A stretch of 64,000 bases of DNA, from assembly GCA_041736465.1 (NCBI GenBank), contig JBGSTO010000462.1, positions 62,001 to 126,000 of the forward strand. The letters are read 5' to 3'. The first letter of the stretch is position 1, and every line of letters begins with the position of its first letter. Positions 25,682 to 33,907 of this stretch are shown piece after piece. A program made the translations under genes and the position numbers. This DNA comes from JAJUJL01 sp041736465 (GTDB taxonomy: Bacteria; Chloroflexota; Anaerolineae; Anaerolineales; UBA4823). The notes beneath the pieces are model-generated. The model was given only the letters and a program-made list of their open reading frames with translations. It searched no databases and was not told where the DNA came from.

Positions 25682-26874
25682 ATGTGACCCAACCCGGCAT
25701 TTCATCCCATGAATTTCGAAGCCGCCAGGAACGCCTGGTCGAATACCTGCGGGCCAACAAACTGAGCGGTGCGGTGCTGTTTGATAATTTTTACATCTTG
25801 TACTACAGCGGGTTTGCGTTTATCCCCACCGAGCGACCGGTGGCGTTTTTAATGAATGCCTCCGGGGATACGGCGTTGTTCGTGCCGCGATTGGAAACCG
25901 AACATGCGAAACGCAACGCACAGGTCTCGCGTGTCGATGATTACATAGAATACCCGTATGTGCCGCACCCGATGGAGCTGTTCAAGCATCTGCTCCTCGA
26001 GCTTGGCATCCGCCAGCCGTATGGCGCCGACCAGGATGGTTATCCCTGGATTCTGGGATATCGCGGGCCGTCCTTGGGCGAACTTACCGGCTCTGCTCCG
26101 CAGAAGATCAGCGCATTCATCGAAGACCAGATGATGGTTAAGTCTCAGGCTGAACTGAGCCTGATCCGTGAAAGCGTAAAGTGGAGCAATCTGGCGCATA
26201 CGCTGCTGCAGCGTTATACCCGGGTGGGTGCTACCGAATCGGAGGTGAGCGCGCGTGCCAGCATGGAGGCTTATCTGGCAATGTTGGATGCCATCGGCCC
26301 GATCTACCGCTCCCAGAACCCTTTCCAGGATGGACCAGCCGCCGGCTACCGGGGACAGATCGGACGCAATGCAGCCATTCCGCACGCGCTGGCAAGCAAC
26401 CTGACGTTTCAACCTGGGGACGTGTTGGTAACCGGCGCCGGCGCACCGGTCTGGGGGTACACATCCGAGCTGGAACGGACCATGATCGTTGGACCGGCGA
26501 CTGATGCGCACAAGGCGCTGTTTGATCACATGCTGGCGCTTCAAGAGCTGGCAGTGGCAACGATTCGCCCGGGTGTCCCTTGTGCGAGCGTCGATCGAGC
26601 CGTGCGCGCCTACTATGAAGAGCATGACTTGCTGCGCTACTGGAAGCATCACGTGGGTCACGCCATTGGCTTGCGCTATCACGAAGGCCCGTTCCTGGAC
26701 ATTGGCGACCAGACGATCATCAAACCCGGGATGGTATTCACTGTCGAACCGGGTCTGTACTCGGGTGACGTGGGTGGCTTCCGTCATTCGGATACGGTGG
26801 TTGTCACCCCAGATGGCGTTGAAACGCTGACCTACTATGCGCGTGATCTGGACTCATTAACGATCCGGGGGTAA
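25678..26874 (+). CDS. M24 (aminopeptidase P/creatinase) fold protein with altered metal site
   Basis: 398 residues. An N-terminal creatinase_N domain (about 15-160) is followed by a C-terminal pita-bread M24 domain. The catalytic His is conserved (HHVGHAIG, His328), and so are the Glu in VEPG (Glu357) and the EGP loop. Three metal-ligand positions differ: the first Asp is Gly253 (VTGAGAP), the second is Glu264, and the last Glu is Ser371 (RHSDTV). A dinuclear peptidase centre is therefore unlikely. Creatinase and related C-N hydrolases also lack the metals, so a non-peptidase hydrolase is a fair guess. Confidence 0.85.
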   Translation: MNVTQPGISSHEFRSRQERLVEYLRANKLSGAVLFDNFYILYYSGFAFIPTERPVAFLMNASGDTALFVPRLETEHAKRNAQVSRVDDYIEYPYVPHPMELFKHLLLELGIRQPYGADQDGYPWILGYRGPSLGELTGSAPQKISAFIEDQMMVKSQAELSLIRESVKWSNLAHTLLQRYTRVGATESEVSARASMEAYLAMLDAIGPIYRSQNPFQDGPAAGYRGQIGRNAAIPHALASNLTFQPGDVLVTGAGAPVWGYTSELERTMIVGPATDAHKALFDHMLALQELAVATIRPGVPCASVDRAVRAYYEEHDLLRYWKHHVGHAIGLRYHEGPFLDIGDQTIIKPGMVFTVEPGLYSGDVGGFRHSDTVVVTPDGVETLTYYARDLDSLTIRG

Positions 26875-27495
26875 ATGATGAACATGCAGCCTGATTTTGG
26901 CGTGCGACTTTCCGGGCGTTTCGGTGAAGCCCTGGAGTATGCTTTCCACCTGCACGCAACGCAGGTGCGCAAAGGCACCGACATCCCCTACATCTCCCAC
27001 CTGCTGGCGGTCACCGCAATCGTTCTTGAAAATGGCGGCGATGAAGACCAGGCGATCGCTGCGCTGCTGCATGATGCGGTCGAAGATCAGGGAGGGCTGC
27101 CGGTGCTGGATGAGATCCGCAATCGTTTCGGCAGCCGCGTGGCTGTCATCGTGGATGGCTGCACGGATGCCTATGAATTTCCCAAGCCTCCCTGGCAGGA
27201 ACGCAAACAGCGCTACCTCGAACATTTGCAGCAAGCCGGTAGAGACGTAACCCTGGTCTCTCTGGCTGACAAGCTGCACAACTCACGCTCGATCTTGTTC
27301 GAGCTGCGCTTTGTGGGCGCAGAGATATGGGAACGTTTCAAAGGCGGCAAGGAAGGCACGCTGTGGTACTACCGCAGCCTGGTGGAAGCCTTTCACCAGG
27401 TGCTTCCCGGATCGTTGACGGAGGAATTTGCCCGCGTGGTCGCCGAAATTGAGGTGTTGAGCGAGGGCGACCGCAGTACAGGTTTCTTACAATGA
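26875..27495 (+). CDS. HD-domain hydrolase, RelA/SpoT- or MESH1-like
   Basis: 206 residues. HD motifs are spread as in the ppGpp hydrolase domain of SpoT: PYISHLLAV, then ALLHDAVEDQGG (HD plus ED), and LADKLHNSRS with the last Asp. A stand-alone enzyme of this size resembles small alarmone hydrolases (MESH1 type). The substrate may be ppGpp or another nucleotide. The ATG directly follows the stop of the M24 gene, so both are in one operon. Confidence 0.85.
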   Translation: MMNMQPDFGVRLSGRFGEALEYAFHLHATQVRKGTDIPYISHLLAVTAIVLENGGDEDQAIAALLHDAVEDQGGLPVLDEIRNRFGSRVAVIVDGCTDAYEFPKPPWQERKQRYLEHLQQAGRDVTLVSLADKLHNSRSILFELRFVGAEIWERFKGGKEGTLWYYRSLVEAFHQVLPGSLTEEFARVVAEIEVLSEGDRSTGFLQ

Positions 27496-27747
27496 GTCTG
27501 TGCTGCCGGCGATGTACACCGGCCGGGCATAGATGGATCAAGGTGAAGGCATGAGCCTACCCCACTGGCTAAAATTCAGAGATGCGACCGAATTGGGCGT
27601 CAACGATCGCACGCAAGCCGCTTTGAAGGCACGCGACCTGGGGCTGGTAAGATGACCGAGCTGGCGAAGTTAATGCAGGCACGATCCCAGACCAGCCATG
27701 GATTGATCCGTGATTGGAGTGAAAACCTATGCATACCAAGCGTATAG
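27492..27747 (+). other. Chain of three tiny frames joined by ATGA overlaps, coding doubtful
   Basis: Three short open frames of 20, 34 and 31 codons (27492-27554, 27551-27655, 27652-27747) follow the HD gene, and all junctions are ATGA. The second has a fair ribosome site (AAGGTGAAGG). I recognise none of the products. They may be remnants of a decayed gene or chance. They fill the 233-base gap before the lipoprotein gene. Confidence 0.2.
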
Positions 27748-28910
27748 CCTTTTATCTGCTGCCGCTGGCGCTCATCCTGTCTGCGATGCTCGCCTGCCAG
27801 TTCGTAAGTGGGAACCTTCCGGCTGGAGAGACTGCCACTGCCCCCGTGCCGCTGCCTGAGACGCCTGCGGCAGTGCATCCCACGGTCACAGCCACTGAAC
27901 CTTCTCTACCACCTGCAACACCCGAGCTGATTCCCCCTTTGAGTGCTGCCAGCCTGACGGCGGTGGAGTACTGCCTGCAAGAGCTGGCGTACTACCACGA
28001 ACACTTTCAGGAGGTATCGGAGCAAGGTTGTTTCTATTTGCATGATGGGAAGCTCTCATTGCAAAGCGCGTCGGATGCGGTGATCAGGCTGACGATCACG
28101 CTGATGAATGAGAACGCCTTTGGTGATCTGGATGGCGATGGTGATGGGGATGCGGTTGCGCTGTTGGCTTATAACGGCGGAGGCAGTGGGACGTTTATCC
28201 TGCTTGCTGCGGTGATCAACCAGGCAGGACAGCCTGAACACAGCAGCAGCTATGGATTGGGGGATCGGGTAATTGTCCAGAGCATCGATTATGAAAATGG
28301 AAGCTTGAAAATCGATTACCTCGGGCACGGACCGGAAGATGGCCTGTGCTGCCCGTCACAGCCTATGAGCGTGAGCCTGGTGTACCGCCGCGGAGCGCTG
28401 CTGGACAGCGTGGTGGATCAGGTTGGTCCGTATGCCGACCTGGCGATCCGTGCCTTGCAAGCCCGAGATATGGCGGCGCTGTCTCAGCTTGTGCACCCGG
28501 TGGCGGGCGTGCGCTTCTCGCCGTATTCGTACGTGCTGGAAGACCAGCTGGTTTTCAGCGCGCAGCAGGTCGCCGGGTTGATGCAGGATACCAGCGTTTA
28601 CCTGTGGGGCGCTTATGACGGCAGCGGGGAGCCGATCAACCTGCAGTTCGCCGAATATTATGATCGTTTTGTCTACAGCATGGATTTCGCGGCCGCGCCG
28701 CAAGTCAGCTACAACCAGCGGCTCGGATACGGCAATACTCTGGATAACAGCCGGGAGTTTTACCCCGGCGGTGTTGTGGTGGAATATTATTTTCCAGGCA
28801 TCGATCCTCAATATGGCGGCATGGACTGGCGCAGCCTGCGCCTGGTCTTCCAGCGCGAGGGCGACGCCTGGTACCTGGTAGGGATTATCAGCGATCAATG
28901 GACGATCTGA
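27729..28910 (+). CDS. Predicted lipoprotein, unknown function
   Basis: 393 residues. A lipoprotein signal with lipobox SAMLAC (Cys about residue 22) is followed by a Thr/Pro/Ala-rich stretch (about 25-70) and a globular part. A segment DLDGDGDGDAVALL looks like a calcium-binding or FG-GAP-like loop. The C terminus (GDAWYLVGIISDQWTI) resembles DUF4440/NTF2-like endings. It is exposed outside the membrane. GGAGTG precedes the ATG. Its end overlaps the next start by 13 bases. Confidence 0.75.
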   Translation: MHTKRIAFYLLPLALILSAMLACQFVSGNLPAGETATAPVPLPETPAAVHPTVTATEPSLPPATPELIPPLSAASLTAVEYCLQELAYYHEHFQEVSEQGCFYLHDGKLSLQSASDAVIRLTITLMNENAFGDLDGDGDGDAVALLAYNGGGSGTFILLAAVINQAGQPEHSSSYGLGDRVIVQSIDYENGSLKIDYLGHGPEDGLCCPSQPMSVSLVYRRGALLDSVVDQVGPYADLAIRALQARDMAALSQLVHPVAGVRFSPYSYVLEDQLVFSAQQVAGLMQDTSVYLWGAYDGSGEPINLQFAEYYDRFVYSMDFAAAPQVSYNQRLGYGNTLDNSREFYPGGVVVEYYFPGIDPQYGGMDWRSLRLVFQREGDAWYLVGIISDQWTI

Positions 28911-29632
28911 CCCAGGACCCCAGCCGCAGCCGGAGCGATTCTGCCCCTGTGGTGGTCATCATATCTGCCGATATCGAATGGGCAGCGGTTTGTGCGCTCA
29001 TGCCGGCAGGATCCCGCCGGGAAGGGCCATTTGGTGGATGGTTTCGAGCGAGCAGTTTGGCGGAAGCTGCAGGCGAGGTGATCTTCCTGCACGGAGGCTG
29101 GGGCAAGATTTCAGCGGCAGCCTCCGCGCAATATGCCGTCGACCACTGGCAGCCAAGATTGCTCGCCAACCTGGGCACTTGTGGCGGCATTCGCGGCCGC
29201 ATCGAACGCGGAGAAATCCTGCTGGTGGAGCAGTGCGTGGTATACGATATCTACGAGCAGATGGGCGATGCAGAGGCGCATATCGAACACTACCGCACGC
29301 GCATCGATCTCTCCTGGCTGCCGGAAGACAGCTTGCTTCCGCAGAAAGTGCGCCGCGGCCTGATCGTGTCCGGAGACCGGGATTTGCACCCCGCGGATAT
29401 CCCGGACCTGGTGCGGCGATTCGATGCCCGCGCCGCCGACTGGGAATCGGGCGCCATTGCCTGGGTGGCGGAACGAAACCAAACAAGAGCGCTCATCCTG
29501 CGCGCAGTTAGCGACCTGGTGGACGATCAGGGCGGGGAGGCTTACGGCGGGCTGGAATTTTTCCGCCAGGCGGCATGGGAATACATGGGCGATCTGCTGC
29601 AGCATCTGCCGGGATGGCTGGCGCTGGCTTGA
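28898..29632 (+). CDS. MTA/SAH nucleosidase-like phosphorylase
   Basis: 244 residues of the purine nucleoside phosphorylase/MTAN fold. VIISADIEWAAV is the N-terminal strand-loop, and GGWGKISAAASAQYAVDHW and NLGTCGGI are the phosphate or ribose-binding loops. DWESGAIAWVAE contains the Glu for ribose binding, and RAVSDLVDD contains the catalytic Asp. It probably cleaves methylthioadenosine, S-adenosylhomocysteine or a related nucleoside. The start overlaps the lipoprotein gene by 13 bases. Confidence 0.82.
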   Translation: MDDLTQDPSRSRSDSAPVVVIISADIEWAAVCALMPAGSRREGPFGGWFRASSLAEAAGEVIFLHGGWGKISAAASAQYAVDHWQPRLLANLGTCGGIRGRIERGEILLVEQCVVYDIYEQMGDAEAHIEHYRTRIDLSWLPEDSLLPQKVRRGLIVSGDRDLHPADIPDLVRRFDARAADWESGAIAWVAERNQTRALILRAVSDLVDDQGGEAYGGLEFFRQAAWEYMGDLLQHLPGWLALA

Positions 29633-29655
29633 ACTGACCTTTTGAGGCATACACA

Positions 29656-32600
29656 ATGAAAAATCAATCTTCAATATTTTGGCTCGCAGCGCGAATATTT
29701 CTTGCGGCTGGCTTGTTCCTGGCACCAGCCTCACAGACGCCGGCCCAACAGGGCGCAATGAGCTTCGAAGGCGACGATCTCGGTGGTATTCGCGGGCCGC
29801 TCGTTCATGTGGGCTATGGTCCGGTGGTTTTTAATGGCGATCTGCGCGATCTGCCGCAGTCTGAGGCCCTGGATCAAATCGACCCCTCGCCGGCGCGCTA
29901 TGTCCCCGGGCAGGAGCCTAAAGGCAGCGCGCCGCAGTTGAGCGACTGGGTGGACAGCGTGGCGCAGCAGAGTTTTTCATCCGGGCAGATACCGCTGCCG
30001 GAAAAAAATTTTGCCGGGCTGGATTTCTTGAACTGGGGTTCGGGCTATCCACCGGATACCAATGGCGATGTCAGCGAGAGCCACTACATTCAGAGTGTCA
30101 ACACCTCGATCGGCATTTACGATAAAACGACCGGCAGCCGCCTGGCAGCATTTACCTTCGACAATTTCTTCAGCGGGCCTGCCGGAACGCCTTGTAATAC
30201 TAATAACCGCGGCGACCCGGTGGTGCTGTACGATCCCTACGTGCAGCGCTGGGTGATCACCGATTTTGCCTGGCTGGATATCACGACCGGGCCGTTCTAC
30301 GAGTGCATCGCCGTATCTCAGACCAGCGACCCGGTCAGCGGCGGCTGGTACTTCTATGCTCTGGAAGCGGACGCGGGGTTAGCCTCTTCTTACCTGAACG
30401 ATTATCCTAAGCTGGGGGTTTGGCCGGACGGCTGGTATATGTCTGCCAATATGTTTCGCGCGCCAGCCTTCGACGATTTTTTTGTGCGTGTGTGGGCATT
30501 GGACAAAGCTTCCATGATCACCGGCGGGTCGCTTAACGAGGTGGTCTTCGACTGCCTGGATACCTCCTGTGCTTCGCTGCTGCCGTCGAACGTGCGCGGC
30601 GATCTGCCCCCCGTTGGGACTCCGAACTACTTTGCGGCGGTAGGCGCTCCCGACCAGTTCTACGTGTGGAAGTTTCATGTGGATTGGACCACGCCCTTGA
30701 GCTCGACGTTCACCGGTCCAACGGCGCTGACGGTAGCGGATTTCGCTATTGCAGCTTCGATCCCTCAACCGGGAACGTCGATCTTGCTCGACAGCCTGAG
30801 CTTCCGCCTGATGATGCAGCTGCAGTACCGTTATGCCGGCGGGGTGGAAACCTTGTGGGCGACGCACAGCGTGGCTTCCGGCGGCGTGGCGGGTGTGCGC
30901 TGGTACGAGGTTGGCAGCCCCAACGCAGTACCGGTTGTCCTCCAGCAGGGCACTTACCAGCCGGATACCCACCACCGCTGGATGGGCGCGCTGGCAGTGG
31001 ACCAGGATGGCAACATGGCGGTGGGGTATTCCACGGGGAGCGCCTCCCTGTACCCGTCGATTCGCTACGCCGGCAGGCTGGCGGGCGAGACGCCGGGCTT
31101 GCTGACTCAGGATGAAGCCAGCTTGATTGCCGGGAGCGGCGCTCAGACAGTGATTAATCGCTGGGGTGATTACAGTACGATGGCGGTCGACCCGGCGGAT
31201 GGCTGCACCTTCTGGTATACGAACGAATACTACGCCGCCAGCGGAAACAACTGGCAGACGCGCATCGGTGCATTCAAATTCCCTTCGTGCGGTACTGCCA
31301 AAGCCTATATCGATGGCACTGTGCGGAATGCGGTCAGCGGCGAGCCGGTGGCTGCCGCCCCAGTGGTCGCAGGCAGCCCCACGCTGAGCATGACGGTGCA
31401 GACGGATGCCGGCGGTTATTACAGTATGACCCTGCCGGCAGGGGTATACGACTTGACCGCCGGACCGCTTCTACCGGGATACCCGTTTTCAACCACCGTC
31501 ACTGCTGTCGTGGCATCGACCGGGCAGGTGACCACCCAGGATATCGATCTCACGCCGGTGCCAAGCCTGGCGACTGCCGCCTTCGCTATCGACGACAGCG
31601 GTGCGGGGGGCAACAACAACGGCTACCTGGAGCCGGGGGAAAGCGCGGTGATGTTCTACCAGAGTCTGGTGAACCAGGGCGCGGTGACCAGCACCCTGGT
31701 GACCGCCCAACTGTCCAGTCTGACAGCCGGTGTGGTGGTTGACCCTGCGCCGGCAGCCTACCCGGACATCCCGGTAGGGCAGTCGCAGTCAAATCTCACC
31801 CCCTTCGAGATCTCCGCCAGCAATCAAATCGCCTGCGGCGCATTCCTCGGACTGCGTGAAGTCGTGACAGACCACATCCGGGTGTACGATTTGCCGGTAG
31901 AGCTGAATGCCTCCGTACCGCTGCCGCGCAGCAGCGCGTTCTACAATGACGTGGAAGCGGGGACGGCTGGCTGGAGCACGGCTGGAACGAATAATACCTG
32001 GTCGATCACTACCCTGGCAGCACACAGCCCGACGCACTCCTGGACCGACAGCGCCTCCGGCGAATACCTGGACAACACCAACTCGTTTTTGCGCACCCCG
32101 GCGTACGATCTGAGCGGGAAGCGCAAGGTGCAAATCGACGGCTGGTTCAAGTATGGTTTGGAGGCCGGCTACGACTACGTCCACGTGGAATATTCTTTGA
32201 ACGGGGGATTGAGCTGGGAAGCTCAACCGCTGCACAGCTTCAACGGCTACCAGCCGGATTGGCAGCCGCTGTCGTTGGATGCCAGCGTGCTGGATGAACA
32301 GCCCAATATCGCCCTGCGCTTTCGCCTGGTGACGGATGCCGGTGTGACCGATGATGGTGTCTTTATCGATGACGTGATCCTCTCGTATGAACCGTACGAG
32401 TGCAGCTACACGACTCAGGCGGCGCCGGCAGCACCCGCTCTGCTCAATCCGCCGAATGAGGCTTTGCTCAACAGCCCGGTCGCATTTTCCTGGCAGCCGG
32501 ACGAGTACGGCGGTTTGCCTCTCGGATATATCCTGATTATCGATGGCAGCGATGTGATGACGACCACGAGTGCCACTACCAGTGCATGGGCGGCAGTGCC

Positions 32601-32721
32601 TGCAGGCGCCCACACCTGGACGGTGAGCGCTTATAACAGCGCCGGCGAGAGCCTGCCTGCTGCGCCGCGCAGCCTGCGGATTTACACCATCGTGCACATG
32701 CCTCTCATGTTCAAGGAGTGA
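29656..32721 (+). CDS. Large secreted multidomain protein with V-H-M-P tail
   Basis: 1021 residues with an N-terminal signal peptide. Residues about 90-550 form a propeller-like region (PPDTNGDVSESHYIQSVNTS, then NNRGDPVVLYDPYVQRWVI), then come a carboxypeptidase-regulatory-like beta sandwich (about 552-630), a CARDB-like stretch, a MAM/immune-inhibitor-A-like jelly roll (about 750-910, FIDDVILSYEPYECSY) and a fibronectin-like domain. It ends VHMPLMFKE. No catalytic motif was seen, so adhesion or matrix structure is the likely role. It starts 23 bases after the nucleosidase gene. Confidence 0.82.
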   Translation: MKNQSSIFWLAARIFLAAGLFLAPASQTPAQQGAMSFEGDDLGGIRGPLVHVGYGPVVFNGDLRDLPQSEALDQIDPSPARYVPGQEPKGSAPQLSDWVDSVAQQSFSSGQIPLPEKNFAGLDFLNWGSGYPPDTNGDVSESHYIQSVNTSIGIYDKTTGSRLAAFTFDNFFSGPAGTPCNTNNRGDPVVLYDPYVQRWVITDFAWLDITTGPFYECIAVSQTSDPVSGGWYFYALEADAGLASSYLNDYPKLGVWPDGWYMSANMFRAPAFDDFFVRVWALDKASMITGGSLNEVVFDCLDTSCASLLPSNVRGDLPPVGTPNYFAAVGAPDQFYVWKFHVDWTTPLSSTFTGPTALTVADFAIAASIPQPGTSILLDSLSFRLMMQLQYRYAGGVETLWATHSVASGGVAGVRWYEVGSPNAVPVVLQQGTYQPDTHHRWMGALAVDQDGNMAVGYSTGSASLYPSIRYAGRLAGETPGLLTQDEASLIAGSGAQTVINRWGDYSTMAVDPADGCTFWYTNEYYAASGNNWQTRIGAFKFPSCGTAKAYIDGTVRNAVSGEPVAAAPVVAGSPTLSMTVQTDAGGYYSMTLPAGVYDLTAGPLLPGYPFSTTVTAVVASTGQVTTQDIDLTPVPSLATAAFAIDDSGAGGNNNGYLEPGESAVMFYQSLVNQGAVTSTLVTAQLSSLTAGVVVDPAPAAYPDIPVGQSQSNLTPFEISASNQIACGAFLGLREVVTDHIRVYDLPVELNASVPLPRSSAFYNDVEAGTAGWSTAGTNNTWSITTLAAHSPTHSWTDSASGEYLDNTNSFLRTPAYDLSGKRKVQIDGWFKYGLEAGYDYVHVEYSLNGGLSWEAQPLHSFNGYQPDWQPLSLDASVLDEQPNIALRFRLVTDAGVTDDGVFIDDVILSYEPYECSYTTQAAPAAPALLNPPNEALLNSPVAFSWQPDEYGGLPLGYILIIDGSDVMTTTSATTSAWAAVPAGAHTWTVSAYNSAGESLPAAPRSLRIYTIVHMPLMFKE

Positions 32722-32812
32722 AGCCGGGAAAGGCTGGAACACGAAAGGCGCGAAATGAGGCGAAGAGCACGAAAAAAGCAACCACCGGCCTCCTTTCGGG
32801 AATGAAACGCGC

Positions 32813-32841
32813 TGGACTGGCGAGTAAATATCCGCGATAAT
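32813..32841 (+). promoter_or_regulatory. Promoter of the formylglycine-enzyme-like gene
   Basis: TGGACT (32813-32818) and GATAAT (32836-32841) with a 17-base spacer. The ATG at 32886 has a GAAAGGGG ribosome site. Confidence 0.45.
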
Positions 32842-32885
32842 GATATAAGCTGTCTGTGTGTGTTGGATCTTGAAAGGGGATTCCC

Positions 32886-33764
32886 ATGAAAACAAAACTG
32901 GCATCTGCTATCCAGGCAAGCCTGATACTGGCTGTGCCGTTTCTTGTGATTCAATCTGGCGTCTCAGCGAGAAAAGAAACGGAAAGCACACAAATAGGCT
33001 CGGTAGTGTTTATGCCCTCGATCATGCAGCGCTCCATCACCGACGAGGTATACATACCTGAAGGTGATTTTCTGATGGGCTGCGATCCGGATCACAACAG
33101 CATCTACTACTGCCCTACAAACGAGCTGCCAGCGCACACGGTGTACCTGGACGCTTATTTCATCGACACCCACGAAGTCACCAACGCCCAATATGCTCTG
33201 TGCGTCACCGCCGGAGCATGCGCTCCGCCAGTCACTAACAATTCCTACACGCGCCCGTCGTACTATGACGATCCAGTTTATGCAGATTACCCAGTGGTAC
33301 AGGTGACGTGGGATGACGCGCTAGATTACTGCACCTGGGCTGGAAAACGCTTGCCGACAGAAGCTGAGTGGGAGAAGGCGGCGCGTGGGAGCGATGGGCG
33401 CCTCTTTTCCTGGGGGGATGGAGACCCAGATTGCGATCTGCAAAACAGTTTTCACGATCTTGAAGGTCGCTACTGTGTCGGCGATACCTCTCGGATTGGC
33501 AGCTATCCACTGGGTGCCAGCCCATATGGGGCGCTGGATATGGGAGGAAATGTGTGGGAGTGGGTCAATGACTGGTACCAGAGCGACTATTACAGTAGCT
33601 CACCCTCCAGTAATCCACAAGGGCCGGATGCTGGTACATCTAAGATAATACGGAGCGGCTCCTGGTACAGTCAATGGTTCCTTACGCGGGTAACAAATCG
33701 CGGCAACCCGACACCGGAATCTTTTTCTATTGACACCGGTTTCCGCTGCGCTGACACTCCATAA
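32886..33764 (+). CDS. Secreted formylglycine-generating-enzyme-like (FGE-sulfatase) protein
   Basis: 292 residues. After a signal peptide the mature part begins with VVFMPSIMQR (40-49), close to the C-terminal tails of other secreted proteins here. From about 52 to 290 there is an FGE-sulfatase (SUMF1) domain with EGDFLMGCD, DTHEVTNAQYALC, KRLPTEAEWEKAARG, GNVWEWVNDWY, RSGSW and DTGFRCAD. FGE oxidises a sulfatase Cys to formylglycine. Many bacterial members do other things, and I cannot confirm the two active-site Cys here. No sulfatase gene is in the window. Confidence 0.85.
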   Translation: MKTKLASAIQASLILAVPFLVIQSGVSARKETESTQIGSVVFMPSIMQRSITDEVYIPEGDFLMGCDPDHNSIYYCPTNELPAHTVYLDAYFIDTHEVTNAQYALCVTAGACAPPVTNNSYTRPSYYDDPVYADYPVVQVTWDDALDYCTWAGKRLPTEAEWEKAARGSDGRLFSWGDGDPDCDLQNSFHDLEGRYCVGDTSRIGSYPLGASPYGALDMGGNVWEWVNDWYQSDYYSSSPSSNPQGPDAGTSKIIRSGSWYSQWFLTRVTNRGNPTPESFSIDTGFRCADTP

Positions 33765-33894
33765 GACACTAATATACGCTCACGATTTTCGAACACGGAT
33801 TGCAGAGTTCATACTCTCTCTAAACTATGTGTTTGATTGTCGTAAGCATTGATAATTGGGATCGGGGCAGAGGTGGGCGCACTCCATTCTTGTG

Positions 33895-33900
33895 TATAAT
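33895..33900 (+). promoter_or_regulatory. -10 box implying a leaderless mRNA (HTH-kelch gene)
   Basis: TATAAT ends 7 bases before the ATG at 33908, so the predicted transcription start falls on or next to the start codon. No ribosome site precedes the ATG. Confidence 0.55.
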
Positions 33901-33907
33901 TACGGCG

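Noticed and set aside
25849..26787. Open minus-strand frame opposite the M24 gene
   Set aside because: Shadow frame; the plus strand has full-length M24 similarity and an ATGA coupling.
31789..32904. Open minus-strand frame of 371 codons opposite a secreted protein
   Set aside because: Runs across the intergenic gap and opposite clear beta domains; no recognisable motif.
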